Shown: positions 41,401-49,621 of the stretch, piece by piece
How the letters are laid out: each line of letters opens with the position of its first letter
How positions within the stretch are numbered: position 1 is the stretch's first letter
Translations under genes and position numbers: made by a program
NCBI RefSeq assembly: GCF_001661915.1
Contig: NZ_LYWY01000039.1
Coordinates: 434,001 to 498,000, forward strand
DNA length: 64,000 nt
Source of the DNA: Croceicoccus pelagius
GTDB taxonomy: Bacteria > Pseudomonadota > Alphaproteobacteria > Sphingomonadales > Sphingomonadaceae
Reading direction: 5' to 3'
Notes under the pieces: model-generated
Seen by the model: only the letters and a program-made list of their open reading frames with translations
Databases searched by the model: none
Told to the model about the DNA's origin: nothing

Positions 41401-44400
41401 TCGGCGAACGGCGGCGCTGCAGGGTTCGGCATAGGCGGCGACATGCGGATCGCCGCGATCAATGGCGGCGCGCTCAATTCGCTCTCCCCGTTCTACATTG
41501 CCGCAGGCGGATATGGCGGCAGCGGCGGCTCCGCCGTCGACGGTACGGGCGGCGCGGGCAGCCTCGGCGTCGGCGGAACGGTCACGGTCGACGCGCTCGA
41601 CGGCGCGATCACGCATGGCATTCTCGGCCTCTATGCCGAAGGTTATGCGGGCGAGGGCGGTTTCGGGCCGGCCTTCGGCGCCGATGGCGATGCGACGGCA
41701 GGTTCGGTCTTCATCAATGCAGACGGCACCGGCTCGATCACGGGCGGAAGCCTTGAGGCTTATGCCGACGGTGTTCTGGTCGAATCGATCATCGCGGGCG
41801 GCACAATCGCGCTGACCGATACAACGAGCGGGACGGTCCAGTTCGACAGCCTGTTCTTTGCCAACGGCTATAATGCCGGGCTTGCTGAGGGCGGGATCAC
41901 CGTCACATCGACGCTGAACCCGATCGTCGTCGTTGGACCGGCACAGTTCTACACGTCGGGCGATCTCGTATTCCGGGCGGGCAACGGCGGGGGCTTTCGC
42001 GCCGATACGCTCGATGCCTTTGCCACGGGCGCGATCCGGTTCCTGTGCCTGACCGCGACCTGCACCGAAGAAGTCTCCTCTACGACAGCCCTGTCGCTCA
42101 ATGCGGCGAGCGGAGTCTTTGCCGACGGGCTCAGCTTCGGATCGGGCGGCGCGACAAGCGTTGTCGTGACCGGAGGCGACCTTGTCCTCACCGGCTCGGC
42201 CCGCGCGTTCGGCGGTCCGCTGGACATTTTGGTCAGCGGTTCGCTGCTCGGCACCGGAAGCGTATCGTCGACCGGCGATCTCGGCCTGACGGTCGGCGGC
42301 GACGTCGATATCGGCGCGATGACCGTGGGCGGACAACTGGTGCAGTCGGGCGCGATCGGCGCGCCGGTTCCGACGCCTTATACGACGCCGGGTGCGTTCA
42401 ATGTGGGCATGCTCGTGCTCGGCACGCAAGGCGACATTACGGCGGGGACGACCATCGCGCTGGGCGATGTCCAGACAGGCGGCAACGATCTGGCGCTGAC
42501 TGCTCCAGGTGCGATCACCATCGCGACGGCCTCGGATATCTCGGCATTGACGCTGAATGGCGGCTCGATCGGGTTCGGGGCGCTTGTCATCAACGGCGCG
42601 GTCGGCATGACTTCGGCGGGCGACGTGACCGGCGGGACGATTTCCGCCGAGGACAACGTGTCGATCACCGCGGGCGGAGCGTTGTTCGCGGACGGTATCG
42701 TAGCGACGGGTTCGGTCATTCTCGACGCGAATTCGATCGCGGGCCTCGGTTCGGTCGATGCGCTGGCCGATATTTCTGCGACTTCGGTCCTCGACATCGC
42801 CTTCACGACGTTGGGTGCAGGCGGCGCGGTTACGCTGACCTCGACCGGCGGTGATGTGACTGGCGGTTCGGTTGCCGCGGGCGGTAATGTCGCGATCGAT
42901 GCGGCGGGCAATCTGTCGGCGACTTTGATCGACAGCGGCGCTTCGGTGTTTCTGACCGCGAATGCGATCACGGGACTGGGCCCGGTGACGGCGGTAGGCG
43001 ATATCGACGCGCTGACGTCGGCGGGGCTGACGTTCACGGCGCTTGATGCGGGTGGGCTGGTTTCGCTGGCCTCGACCGGTGGTGATGTGACCGGCGGTTC
43101 GGTCGCGGCGGGCGGTAATGTCGCGATCGATGCGGCGGGCAATCTGTCGGCGACTTCGATCGACAGCGGCGCTTCGGTGTTCCTGACCGCGAATGCGATC
43201 ACGGGACTTGGCCCGGTGACGACGGTAGGCGATATCGACGCGCTGACGTCGGCGGGGCTGACCTTTACGGCTCTTGATGCGGGCGGTGTGGTATCGCTGG
43301 TCTCGACCGGCGGTGATGTGACCGGCGGGACAGTCGTCGCAGGCGGCGATGTCGTTTTTGATGCGATGGGCGTGTTGACGGCTGGCGTCGTCACAAGCGG
43401 CGGTGCTGTTTCGGCTACGGCAGGATCGGTGGCGGGACTTGGTCCGGTGACGGCAGCCGGAGACGTTTCGGTTCTCACAACCGGTTCGCAGGCTGTGGGG
43501 CCGGTGACCTCGGGCGGTGTCGTGAACCTTGTGTCCGATACCGGCGACATCGTGCTGTCCGGCATCGTCACCTCCGCCAGCGACCTGAACGTGATCGCCG
43601 GTGGCGATATTTCGGGCGGTTCGCTGGTCAGCGGCGGCTCGCTCTATCTCTCGGCAAACGCGGTGCTGGGTGTTGATGCGCTCTCCGCGCCGCTCGATAT
43701 CTCGGTCTTTACACAGGCGGGGCAATCCTATTCGTCGATCGCGGCGGGACAGGGCGTGGTGCTGTTCTCGAACAGCGGCGCGATCAGCGTGGCGGATCTG
43801 GCCGTGGGCGGGCTCGTCTCGCTCTATGGTACCGACGTCGACGTTGCCTCGGCAGGGGCGCTGGCCGTTACCGATGCGACGGCCTTCGACGGCAATGTCG
43901 CGATCACGACGGCTGGCGATCTGGCGGTCTCGTTCGCCCAGGCGAGCGGCGACGTGGTGCTTACCTCCACCGGGGCGAGTGTGATGGTGGGCGACCTGTT
44001 CGCCGGTGTCGCTCCGTCGTCGCCGACCGGCCAGACCGGCCAGGCGGTCGTCATCCCGAATGTCGGGGCGGGCAATATCGCGCTGAATGCGGCAACCGAC
44101 GTCAACGTGCTCGGCACCGCGCTGGCCGCCGAACTGTTCGGTATCGACGCGGGCAATCTCGCCAGCATCGACGGCACGGCCAGCGGCAGGCTGATCTATA
44201 TCGAGACAGCGGACCTTGCTGTCGGCGCGCTGGCGCTGATCGGTAGCGGGACGGGGACGGACGATATCTCTATCGTCGCGACGGGTAACGCAGGGCTGGG
44301 TTCGGGCATCGCTTCGCCCGGCTTCCTGCTCGACAATGCCGAACTGTCGCGCTTCGCTTCGGCGGGCGGCTTCTCGCTCACCACGGGGGGTACGCTGGCC

Positions 44401-45270
44401 GTGGGCGATGTCTCGCTCGTCGCGGGCAGCGGCGCGGTTGGCAGCGGCGGCACGATGGCGCTGATGGCGGCGGGCAATGTCACCGTTACCGGCGGACTGC
44501 TGCTCGACAATGCGGGCGGCGCGATGCTGATGATCGACAGCGGGGGCGATCTCTACGTGAACTCGGCAGGCGGTTCGATCCGCGTGCGTTCGGGCGGAGC
44601 ACAGGCGGGTAGCCTGATGCTAGCTGCAAATACCATCGTGGCGGGCAGCGCGCAGACGCTCTCCGATATCGCGACGGTTGACTTCCCCGACCTCACCGAC
44701 GCGCTGGGGGTGGTCGATGGTGGCGACGGGCGCAGCCTGATCGAAGGCGGCTCGGTCGTGATCGACGCGGGCGGGTTCTATGTCGCCAATACCGGTGCCG
44801 ACACGTCGTTCAACGCACGGCGCGGGTTCGTGGCCGATACGATGACGGTGACCAATTCGGGCGGCACGATGCCCTTCGTGGTCATCAACGGCGTCGTCGC
44901 GGGCGAAGTCGGGCTGGATACCGCGTTCGGCATTGCCTTCCCGCTGTCGGCGGTGCCCTATTCCTCGGTCAATGGCTGCTACATCGGCTTTGGCGGGCTG
45001 TGCGGCCCGACCATCGATACAGAGCTGGTGAAGCAGATCATCAACGAGGAACCGCCGCACTCCATCCTCGACGGAGAGCCGCGTTCAACGATTGAGACGC
45101 GGATCATCACCATCGAGAAGACCAACTCCGAAGGGTTCGAGCCGCTGATCGACGAACCGATCACCGGCACGGGCAACGACGACCTTTGGGAAGACGGTGC
45201 GCTCGACGGAAAGCAGTGTCCCGTCGATGTCCGGCAGGACGAGTGCGAGGAAGAAGACGGCAACCAGTGA
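38440..45270 (+). CDS. TpsA exoprotein, filamentous haemagglutinin type
   Basis: A 2276-residue protein. An extended signal peptide (about 50 residues, ending SPADAQ) is followed by the TPS secretion domain (about 51-270) with the diagnostic NPNGF at residues 148-152. The rest is Gly/Ala/Ser/Thr/Asp-rich with regular short hydrophobic strands, as expected of a right-handed beta-helix. Two Gly-rich stretches occur in the middle (about 600-1110), and a 77-residue repeat occurs later (see the separate entry). Cysteines are few; two pairs near the end (CYIGFGGLC and CPVDVRQDEC) stand out. GGGGCGGGG precedes the ATG at 38440. It is predicted to be a surface or secreted adhesin; no toxin module is recognised at its C terminus. 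Confidence 0.88.
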   Translation: MGRNSRMRNMGTLAMTNTVRTTRKATRFGQLMLGTSVAAVALAAISPADAQVNANGVGQFGTDSIVNNGVTTTVTITPTETEALVDWTATDADVFLDEASTLSFESTGPQFTVLNRITPVGGTTNPLAIDGVVSATWANGQGNVWFYNPNGFVVGALATFDVNGLVLSASPIQLAGDGTLPDLGTPITFGQAPNPNASVTFSPRVDSDIDLIFPQSYLAVVAPRIQQSGSVNVNGSVAYVAAEAATMTISAGLFDITVDVGTTDANGIVHDGATFGPAGNAADPNHNQYYLAVPKNQAMTMLLSGLMGYAPAVVAGEVDGAIVLSAGYDVAGGLPDIATGSGSSSIAIDGLTTTSAVFGLASDTITISDALGANTFLEDTLLAGYSAVDVNLAQSTAVLGSQSLLAQGDLTLVAGFDDSTSGIATFDVAGGAEALAFGNLSVFGRGSVDVGVDTGGLIAAFQDFTLASIVTGAGPATAGDVSLIVNDGFVNATNINLQSIAYSDTSATGGNVTMATTGPTAAIETINIATVWSMGLGADGNPDGAFGTGGTAQVLVQDGQMLFGSDTVEAVTLDIRADGGAGARTDAAGAIGGSQGGSALLSVSGGDLLADGIAVFARGLSYTLDGALQPLGGRSTGDGFDAIGGSATVSVTGGTIGSFNFPEGAALDISATGYGSSAFGSASAGGTGGAGQGGIAQYFQSGGVAQVATMGVNASGMGGAGSNQNAEGVEPVGDGGDGIGGAALVQIDGGTLNMFGGIGIRAEGNPRSPDPVLGTQAGQGGSAQGNTAGTGGTGTGGSAAMIVNGGNVLGQIANGFPAPFGVIVSATGYGGAGGGNDPFFFTAFGGSGGDGFGGDALYEFAGGFNEASFIDIEAAGIGGSAGPDDSGGSSGQFAGSNGGSGFGGTATMNILADLDATAIGLGGQSYTVAVDGLGADGGSSDTGNAGTGGNGTAGQLAVIADGAAFTFDGLFLYAYGDGGWGGDASGTSANGGAAGFGIGGDMRIAAINGGALNSLSPFYIAAGGYGGSGGSAVDGTGGAGSLGVGGTVTVDALDGAITHGILGLYAEGYAGEGGFGPAFGADGDATAGSVFINADGTGSITGGSLEAYADGVLVESIIAGGTIALTDTTSGTVQFDSLFFANGYNAGLAEGGITVTSTLNPIVVVGPAQFYTSGDLVFRAGNGGGFRADTLDAFATGAIRFLCLTATCTEEVSSTTALSLNAASGVFADGLSFGSGGATSVVVTGGDLVLTGSARAFGGPLDILVSGSLLGTGSVSSTGDLGLTVGGDVDIGAMTVGGQLVQSGAIGAPVPTPYTTPGAFNVGMLVLGTQGDITAGTTIALGDVQTGGNDLALTAPGAITIATASDISALTLNGGSIGFGALVINGAVGMTSAGDVTGGTISAEDNVSITAGGALFADGIVATGSVILDANSIAGLGSVDALADISATSVLDIAFTTLGAGGAVTLTSTGGDVTGGSVAAGGNVAIDAAGNLSATLIDSGASVFLTANAITGLGPVTAVGDIDALTSAGLTFTALDAGGLVSLASTGGDVTGGSVAAGGNVAIDAAGNLSATSIDSGASVFLTANAITGLGPVTTVGDIDALTSAGLTFTALDAGGVVSLVSTGGDVTGGTVVAGGDVVFDAMGVLTAGVVTSGGAVSATAGSVAGLGPVTAAGDVSVLTTGSQAVGPVTSGGVVNLVSDTGDIVLSGIVTSASDLNVIAGGDISGGSLVSGGSLYLSANAVLGVDALSAPLDISVFTQAGQSYSSIAAGQGVVLFSNSGAISVADLAVGGLVSLYGTDVDVASAGALAVTDATAFDGNVAITTAGDLAVSFAQASGDVVLTSTGASVMVGDLFAGVAPSSPTGQTGQAVVIPNVGAGNIALNAATDVNVLGTALAAELFGIDAGNLASIDGTASGRLIYIETADLAVGALALIGSGTGTDDISIVATGNAGLGSGIASPGFLLDNAELSRFASAGGFSLTTGGTLAVGDVSLVAGSGAVGSGGTMALMAAGNVTVTGGLLLDNAGGAMLMIDSGGDLYVNSAGGSIRVRSGGAQAGSLMLAANTIVAGSAQTLSDIATVDFPDLTDALGVVDGGDGRSLIEGGSVVIDAGGFYVANTGADTSFNARRGFVADTMTVTNSGGTMPFVVINGVVAGEVGLDTAFGIAFPLSAVPYSSVNGCYIGFGGLCGPTIDTELVKQIINEEPPHSILDGEPRSTIETRIITIEKTNSEGFEPLIDEPITGTGNDDLWEDGALDGKQCPVDVRQDECEEEDGNQ
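42841..43350 (+). repeat. 231-bp tandem repeat within tpsA
   Basis: Two near-identical 231-base units (77 codons) lie at 42841-43071 and 43072-43302, and a third, decaying copy begins at 43303. Each starts with codons for STGGDVTGGS and includes VFLTANAITGLGPV. The period is a multiple of three, so copy number can change without breaking the frame. Confidence 0.9.
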
Positions 45271-45275
45271 CAGGC

Positions 45276-45308
45276 CGCGCCCGGTCCGTGCTTGACCGGG
45301 CGCGCCTT
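45276..45308. terminator. Terminator-like hairpin after tpsA
   Basis: An 11-base perfect GC stem (45276-45286 with 45294-45304) around a seven-base loop is followed by CCTTTC, just after the tpsA stop. The short T-run is weak, but the stem is strong. It probably ends the secretion operon, although cysS starts only 20 bases later. Confidence 0.65.
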
Positions 45309-45328
45309 TCGCGGGCACAGGCGCGCGC

Positions 45329-46807
45329 ATGACCGAGACTGCCGATCACCCGCTGACCCTGTTCAATTCGCTGACGCGCAGCGCCCAGCCGTTCGTGCCG
45401 GTGCACGCGGGCGAGGCGCGGGTCTATTCCTGCGGGCCGACGGTCTACAACTACCCCCACATTGGCAACATGCGCGCTTACGTCTTTGCCGACACGCTGG
45501 GCCGCGTACTGACGTGGAAGGGATTTGACCTGACCCATGTCATCAACATCACCGACGTCGGTCACCTGACAGACGATGGGGACGCAGGCGAGGACAAGAT
45601 GGAAAAGATGGCGGCGGCAAAAGCCCAATCCATCTGGGACATCGCGCGCCATTATACCGAGGCTTACTGGGCCGACGTAAAGGCGCTGAACATCCGTCAG
45701 CCCGCCAAGTGGACGATCGCGACCGACTACATCGACGAGATGCTGGAGTTCGCGCGGGCGATCGCGCCGAAGCACTGCTATGAGCTCGACAGCGGGCTCT
45801 ATTTCGACGTTTCGACCGTCGCTGATTACGGCAGGCTGGCCCGTGCTGTCACCGAAGAGGGTGAGGGCCGGATCGAGGCCGTGGACGGCAAGCGCAATGC
45901 CGCCGACTTCGCGATCTGGCGCAAGACGCCTCTGGGCGAGAAGCGCCAGATGGAATGGGACAGCCCCTGGGGCAAGGGCGCGCCGGGCTGGCATCTCGAA
46001 TGCTCGGTGATGAGCGGCAAGGTGCTGGGCTTTCCATTCGACATCCATACCGGCGGCATCGACCACCGCGAGATCCACCACCCGAACGAGATCGCCCAAA
46101 ATCAGGCGTTCTGCGAATGCGGTGCGCTGTCAAATGCGGCCAATTCGGGCGCGAACATCTGGATGCACAACAACTTCCTCGTCGAGCGGTCGGGCAAGAT
46201 GAGCAAGTCTAGCGGCGAGTTCCTGCGGCTCCAGCTGCTGATCGACAAGGGCTACCACCCGCTCGCCTACCGGATGCTGTGCCTTCAGGCGCATTACCGC
46301 AGCGAGCTTGAGTTCAGCTGGGAGGGGCTGGGCGCGGCGCTGGTGCGATTGAAGCGCCTGCTGGGTTCGGCGCGAAACCTGCTGGAACTCGTGACCGACG
46401 GCGCGACGCTGGAATCGGTGCGCGCGACGGTTACGCACCAGAAGCTGACGCCGCTGGTCGACAAGTTCGATGCGGCGCTGTCGGATGATCTCAACACCGC
46501 CGTCGCGCTCACCGTTCTGGAAGAGGCGGTTGCGGTGAAGAAGGTCGATCAGGAGCAGAAGGCATCGCTTGTCGGCGCAATGCTGTCGGCGCTTGGTCTG
46601 CCGCTGGTCTTGCGCGAGGAGTTTCGCATTCGCCCCAAGGATGCGACGGTCGAGGAAAGCGAGATCGAGAACGCGATGGAGCGGCGCAAGGCTGCCCGCG
46701 CGGAAAAGGACTTTGCCGCCTCGGACGCGATTCGTGACGGCCTTGCCGCCAAGGGTGTCGAGGTGATGGACGGCGATCCGCTGGGTTGGGAGTATAAACT
46801 AGGCTGA
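45329..46807 (+). CDS. cysS: Cysteinyl-tRNA synthetase
   Basis: A 492-residue class I synthetase that charges tRNA-Cys. The zinc-binding Cys in VYSCGPTVYNY (about residue 35), the HIGH-type signature PHIGNMRAY (about residues 43-51), GWHLECSVM and the KMSKS loop KMSKSSGEF (about residues 290-298) are all in place. It ends with the short anticodon-binding region. It begins 58 bases after tpsA but behind a hairpin, so independent transcription is likely; no clear promoter was assigned. Confidence 0.97.
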   Translation: MTETADHPLTLFNSLTRSAQPFVPVHAGEARVYSCGPTVYNYPHIGNMRAYVFADTLGRVLTWKGFDLTHVINITDVGHLTDDGDAGEDKMEKMAAAKAQSIWDIARHYTEAYWADVKALNIRQPAKWTIATDYIDEMLEFARAIAPKHCYELDSGLYFDVSTVADYGRLARAVTEEGEGRIEAVDGKRNAADFAIWRKTPLGEKRQMEWDSPWGKGAPGWHLECSVMSGKVLGFPFDIHTGGIDHREIHHPNEIAQNQAFCECGALSNAANSGANIWMHNNFLVERSGKMSKSSGEFLRLQLLIDKGYHPLAYRMLCLQAHYRSELEFSWEGLGAALVRLKRLLGSARNLLELVTDGATLESVRATVTHQKLTPLVDKFDAALSDDLNTAVALTVLEEAVAVKKVDQEQKASLVGAMLSALGLPLVLREEFRIRPKDATVEESEIENAMERRKAARAEKDFAASDAIRDGLAAKGVEVMDGDPLGWEYKLG

Positions 46808-46813
46808 GCGGCC

Positions 46814-46836
46814 GTCACGGGAGCAAATCCCGTGAC
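46814..46836. terminator. Hairpin after cysS
   Basis: A nine-base perfect stem, GTCACGGGA (46814-46822) with TCCCGTGAC (46828-46836), encloses a GCAAA loop seven bases after the cysS stop. No T-run follows. It may act as a bidirectional stop between cysS and the converging yihY-like gene, or may stabilise the mRNA end. Confidence 0.5.
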
Positions 46837-46906
46837 GTCAGACGGGCTGTCGCCCGCTGGCCGGCCTGAACGCTCTCGCTTCCAAGCGTCGGATCGCTTC
46901 GCGCTC

Positions 46907-47818
46907 CTAGCTTGGGCGCGGGCTTGGATCAGGCGTGTCCGCCCTCTCCATAAGAGCGACGTCCGCTTCAGCCCCGATCAGGATCACGTAGCTTGTCAGC
47001 CAGAGCCACGTCAGCAGCACGACAACCCCGCCCAGCGCGCCATACGTCGCATTGTAGCTGCCGAAGTTCGAGACGTAGAAGCTGAAGGCCAATGTCAGCA
47101 GCGCGGCCATGACAGCGGCAAGGATCGAACCCGGCGACAACCAGCGCAGCGGCGGTGTTTCGCAGGCAGGGCCATAGCGGAACAGCAGGGCGATCGCGCT
47201 TGCCATCGCTACGATCAGGACTACCCAGGTCACCAGTTGGCCGACCAGCGCTACAATCGCATTGTCCGGCGCGACGAGAGCCTGCAGCGCACTGAAGGCG
47301 CCCATTCCGGCGAACATTACGACCGCCGCAACCGCACCGCCGACGGTGATCGCCAGCGCGACAAGGTTCTTGCCCACGAATCCGCGTCCTTCCGGACAGC
47401 CGAATGCGACATTGAGCGCAATAATCATCGATCCCGCCCCGTTGCGCGCGCCAAACAGGGCGAGGGCGAGCGAGACCAAAAGGCCGATACCTTTCGACTT
47501 GTCCGACCCTTCGACCAGCGATTCAAGCTGGCCGCGAATGATTTCGGCGGCCGACGCAGGCAGGGTGTCGGACAGCTCGGCAACGTGGCGCGCAACGGTC
47601 GCCGGATCGGCGAGAAGGCCATACATCATCACCACCGCGCCCAATAACGGGACCATCGCAAGAAACAGGTAGAACGCAACGCCAGCCGCGATCAGGCCCA
47701 TATTGTGCTCAGCCGCTCTCGCCCAGCCGCCCTTGATCACCGAAATCCAGTCCTTCGGCGAAAGCCCCGTGGGCGAACCTTTCCGGTCCAGCCCCATGTC
47801 CCATGTGCGCTTGCTCAT
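46907..47818 (-). CDS. YihY/BrkB-family inner-membrane protein
   Basis: A 303-residue protein with six to seven predicted membrane helices. The first conserved block, NMGLIAAGVAFYLFLAMVPLL (residues about 40-60), and YATYGALGGVVVLLTWLWL-like text near the C terminus identify the YihY/BrkB family, once misnamed RNase BN. The function is not settled; export or envelope maintenance have been suggested. The ATG at 47818 is preferred, eight codons after another possible start. Divergent from the ThDP enzyme gene. Confidence 0.85.
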   Translation of the reverse strand: MSKRTWDMGLDRKGSPTGLSPKDWISVIKGGWARAAEHNMGLIAAGVAFYLFLAMVPLLGAVVMMYGLLADPATVARHVAELSDTLPASAAEIIRGQLESLVEGSDKSKGIGLLVSLALALFGARNGAGSMIIALNVAFGCPEGRGFVGKNLVALAITVGGAVAAVVMFAGMGAFSALQALVAPDNAIVALVGQLVTWVVLIVAMASAIALLFRYGPACETPPLRWLSPGSILAAVMAALLTLAFSFYVSNFGSYNATYGALGGVVVLLTWLWLTSYVILIGAEADVALMERADTPDPSPRPS

Positions 47819-47940
47819 TGTCCTATCAAAAGCACAGGTCAATCATGGGTTCCACGAAGTGACGGTTAAGCAGGTGGGCGGATGCGCCGAAGGGTGATAC
47901 CCCTTCATACCTGAAGCGATCGATCAAGGGGGGACGTATC

Positions 47941-49596
47941 GTGGGCGACAAGCAGAAAGCATCGGATCTTTTCATCGAGTGCCTCGAGAACGAGGGCGTC
48001 GAATACATCTTCGGCGTGCCGGGCGAGGAGAACCTCGATTTCCTCGATTCGCTGTCCCGGTCGAAACAGATAAAGCTGGTGCTGACGCGGCACGAACAGG
48101 GCGCAGGCTTCATGGCCGCGACTTATGGCCGCCATACCGGCAAGACCGGCGTGTGCCTTGCAACGCTTGGCCCCGGTGCGACGAACTTCGTGACGGCGGC
48201 GGCCTATGCCCAGCTTGGCGGGATGCCTATGATGATGATCACCGGGCAAAAACCGATCAAGAAATCGAAGCAGGGCCGGTTCCAGATCCTAGACGTGGTG
48301 GCGATGATGGGGCCGATCACGAAATACGCGCACCAATTGGCCAGCAGCGACAACATCCCCAGCCGCGTGCGCGAGGCGTTCCGTCTGGCCGAGGAGGAAA
48401 AGCCCGGTGCGGTCCACCTCGAACTGCCCGAGGATATTGCTGACGAACATACCGACAGCCGCCCGATCAAACCCAGCGTCGCCCGCCGCCCGAGTGCAGA
48501 GCCTAAGGCCGTGCGCCTTGCCGTCGCCGCGCTGGAAAAGGCCAAGGCGCCGGTTCTGGTCATCGGTGCAGGCGCCAACCGCAAGATGACCGGGCGAATG
48601 CTGCGCCAGTTCGTCGAAAAGACCGGAATCCCGTTCCTCACGACGCAACTCGGCAAGGGCGTGATCGATGAACGCCACCCGCTGTTCCTGGGCTGTGCTG
48701 CGCTGTCGTCGGGAGACTTCGTGCACCGCGCGGTCGAGGATTCGGACTGCATCATCAATGTCGGCCACGACGTGATCGAGAAGCCGCCCTTCTTCATGAA
48801 GAACGACGGTGTCACGGTCATCCACGTTTCCACCAAGACTGCAGAAGTGGATCCTGTCTATTTCCCGCAGATCGAGGTGATCGGCGATATCGCCAATGCC
48901 GTCTGGCAGATGAAGGAAGACATCGTGCCCTCGGGCGCGTGGAATTTCGATCACATGCTGGCCTATCGCAAGGCAGAGGTCGAACACACCAAACCGCTGG
49001 CTGACGACACCCGATTCCCTATCTTTCCGCCGCATCTGGTGAGCCAAGTTCGCGCATCGATGCCGCAGGACGGGATCATCTGTCTGGACAACGGGGTCTA
49101 CAAGATCTGGTTCGCGCGCGGGTACACCGCCTATCTGCCGAACACCGTCCTGCTCGACAATGCGCTCGCCACGATGGGGGCGGGGCTTCCCAGCGCGATG
49201 ATGAGCGCGATGCTCTATCCGACCCGCAAGGTCATGGCGATCTGCGGCGACGGCGGGTTCATGATGAACAGCCAGGAGATGGAGACCGCTGTGCGGTTAG
49301 GGCTCAATCTCACGGTTCTGATCCTGCGCGACGATTCCTACGGCATGATCCGCTGGAAACAGGCGAACATGGGTTTCGAGGACTGGGGTCTGACGTATGG
49401 CAACCCCGATTTCGTGGCCTATGCCGAAAGCTACGGCGCGAAGGGTCACCGTGTCGAAAGCTCCGACCATTTGAAGGAAGTGCTGGCCCACTGCCGAGAC
49501 ACGCCGGGTGTGCACCTGATCGATTGCCCGGTCGATTATAACGAGAACGACCAGATCCTGAACAACGAGATCAAGGAACTCAGCGCGAAGCTGTGA
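47941..49596 (+). CDS. Acetolactate-synthase-like ThDP enzyme
   Basis: A 551-residue thiamine diphosphate enzyme in the usual three-domain order. The N-terminal pyrimidine domain holds the catalytic Glu, E52 in RHEQGAGF; the central domain carries DVVAMMGPITKYA upstream and VLVIGAGANRK; the C-terminal pyrophosphate domain has the GDGGFMMNSQEMETAV metal motif and DDSYGMIRW. It looks closest to AlsS or catabolic large subunits, and no regulatory small subunit follows, so a biosynthetic IlvB role is less likely. The GTG start has AAGGGGGGAC upstream. The next gene is an aldehyde dehydrogenase 25 bases away, which may use its product (inference). Confidence 0.82.
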   Translation: MGDKQKASDLFIECLENEGVEYIFGVPGEENLDFLDSLSRSKQIKLVLTRHEQGAGFMAATYGRHTGKTGVCLATLGPGATNFVTAAAYAQLGGMPMMMITGQKPIKKSKQGRFQILDVVAMMGPITKYAHQLASSDNIPSRVREAFRLAEEEKPGAVHLELPEDIADEHTDSRPIKPSVARRPSAEPKAVRLAVAALEKAKAPVLVIGAGANRKMTGRMLRQFVEKTGIPFLTTQLGKGVIDERHPLFLGCAALSSGDFVHRAVEDSDCIINVGHDVIEKPPFFMKNDGVTVIHVSTKTAEVDPVYFPQIEVIGDIANAVWQMKEDIVPSGAWNFDHMLAYRKAEVEHTKPLADDTRFPIFPPHLVSQVRASMPQDGIICLDNGVYKIWFARGYTAYLPNTVLLDNALATMGAGLPSAMMSAMLYPTRKVMAICGDGGFMMNSQEMETAVRLGLNLTVLILRDDSYGMIRWKQANMGFEDWGLTYGNPDFVAYAESYGAKGHRVESSDHLKEVLAHCRDTPGVHLIDCPVDYNENDQILNNEIKELSAKL

Positions 49597-49621
49597 TTTC
49601 GTTCGGGATTGGAGGACCCAA

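Noticed and set aside
42841-43350. Possible CRISPR array
   Set aside because: The repeat is 231 bases long, in frame within a coding sequence and has no spacers.
40468-43725. A 1085-codon open frame antisense to the TpsA gene
   Set aside because: It mirrors the repetitive GC-rich codons of tpsA, its product is low-complexity Arg/Asp/Ala-rich, and it matches no family. The plus-strand frame has the TPS domain and signal peptide.
47941-49596. Biosynthetic IlvB
   Set aside because: No IlvH/IlvN regulatory subunit follows and the next gene is an aldehyde dehydrogenase, so the general acetolactate-synthase-like name is kept.
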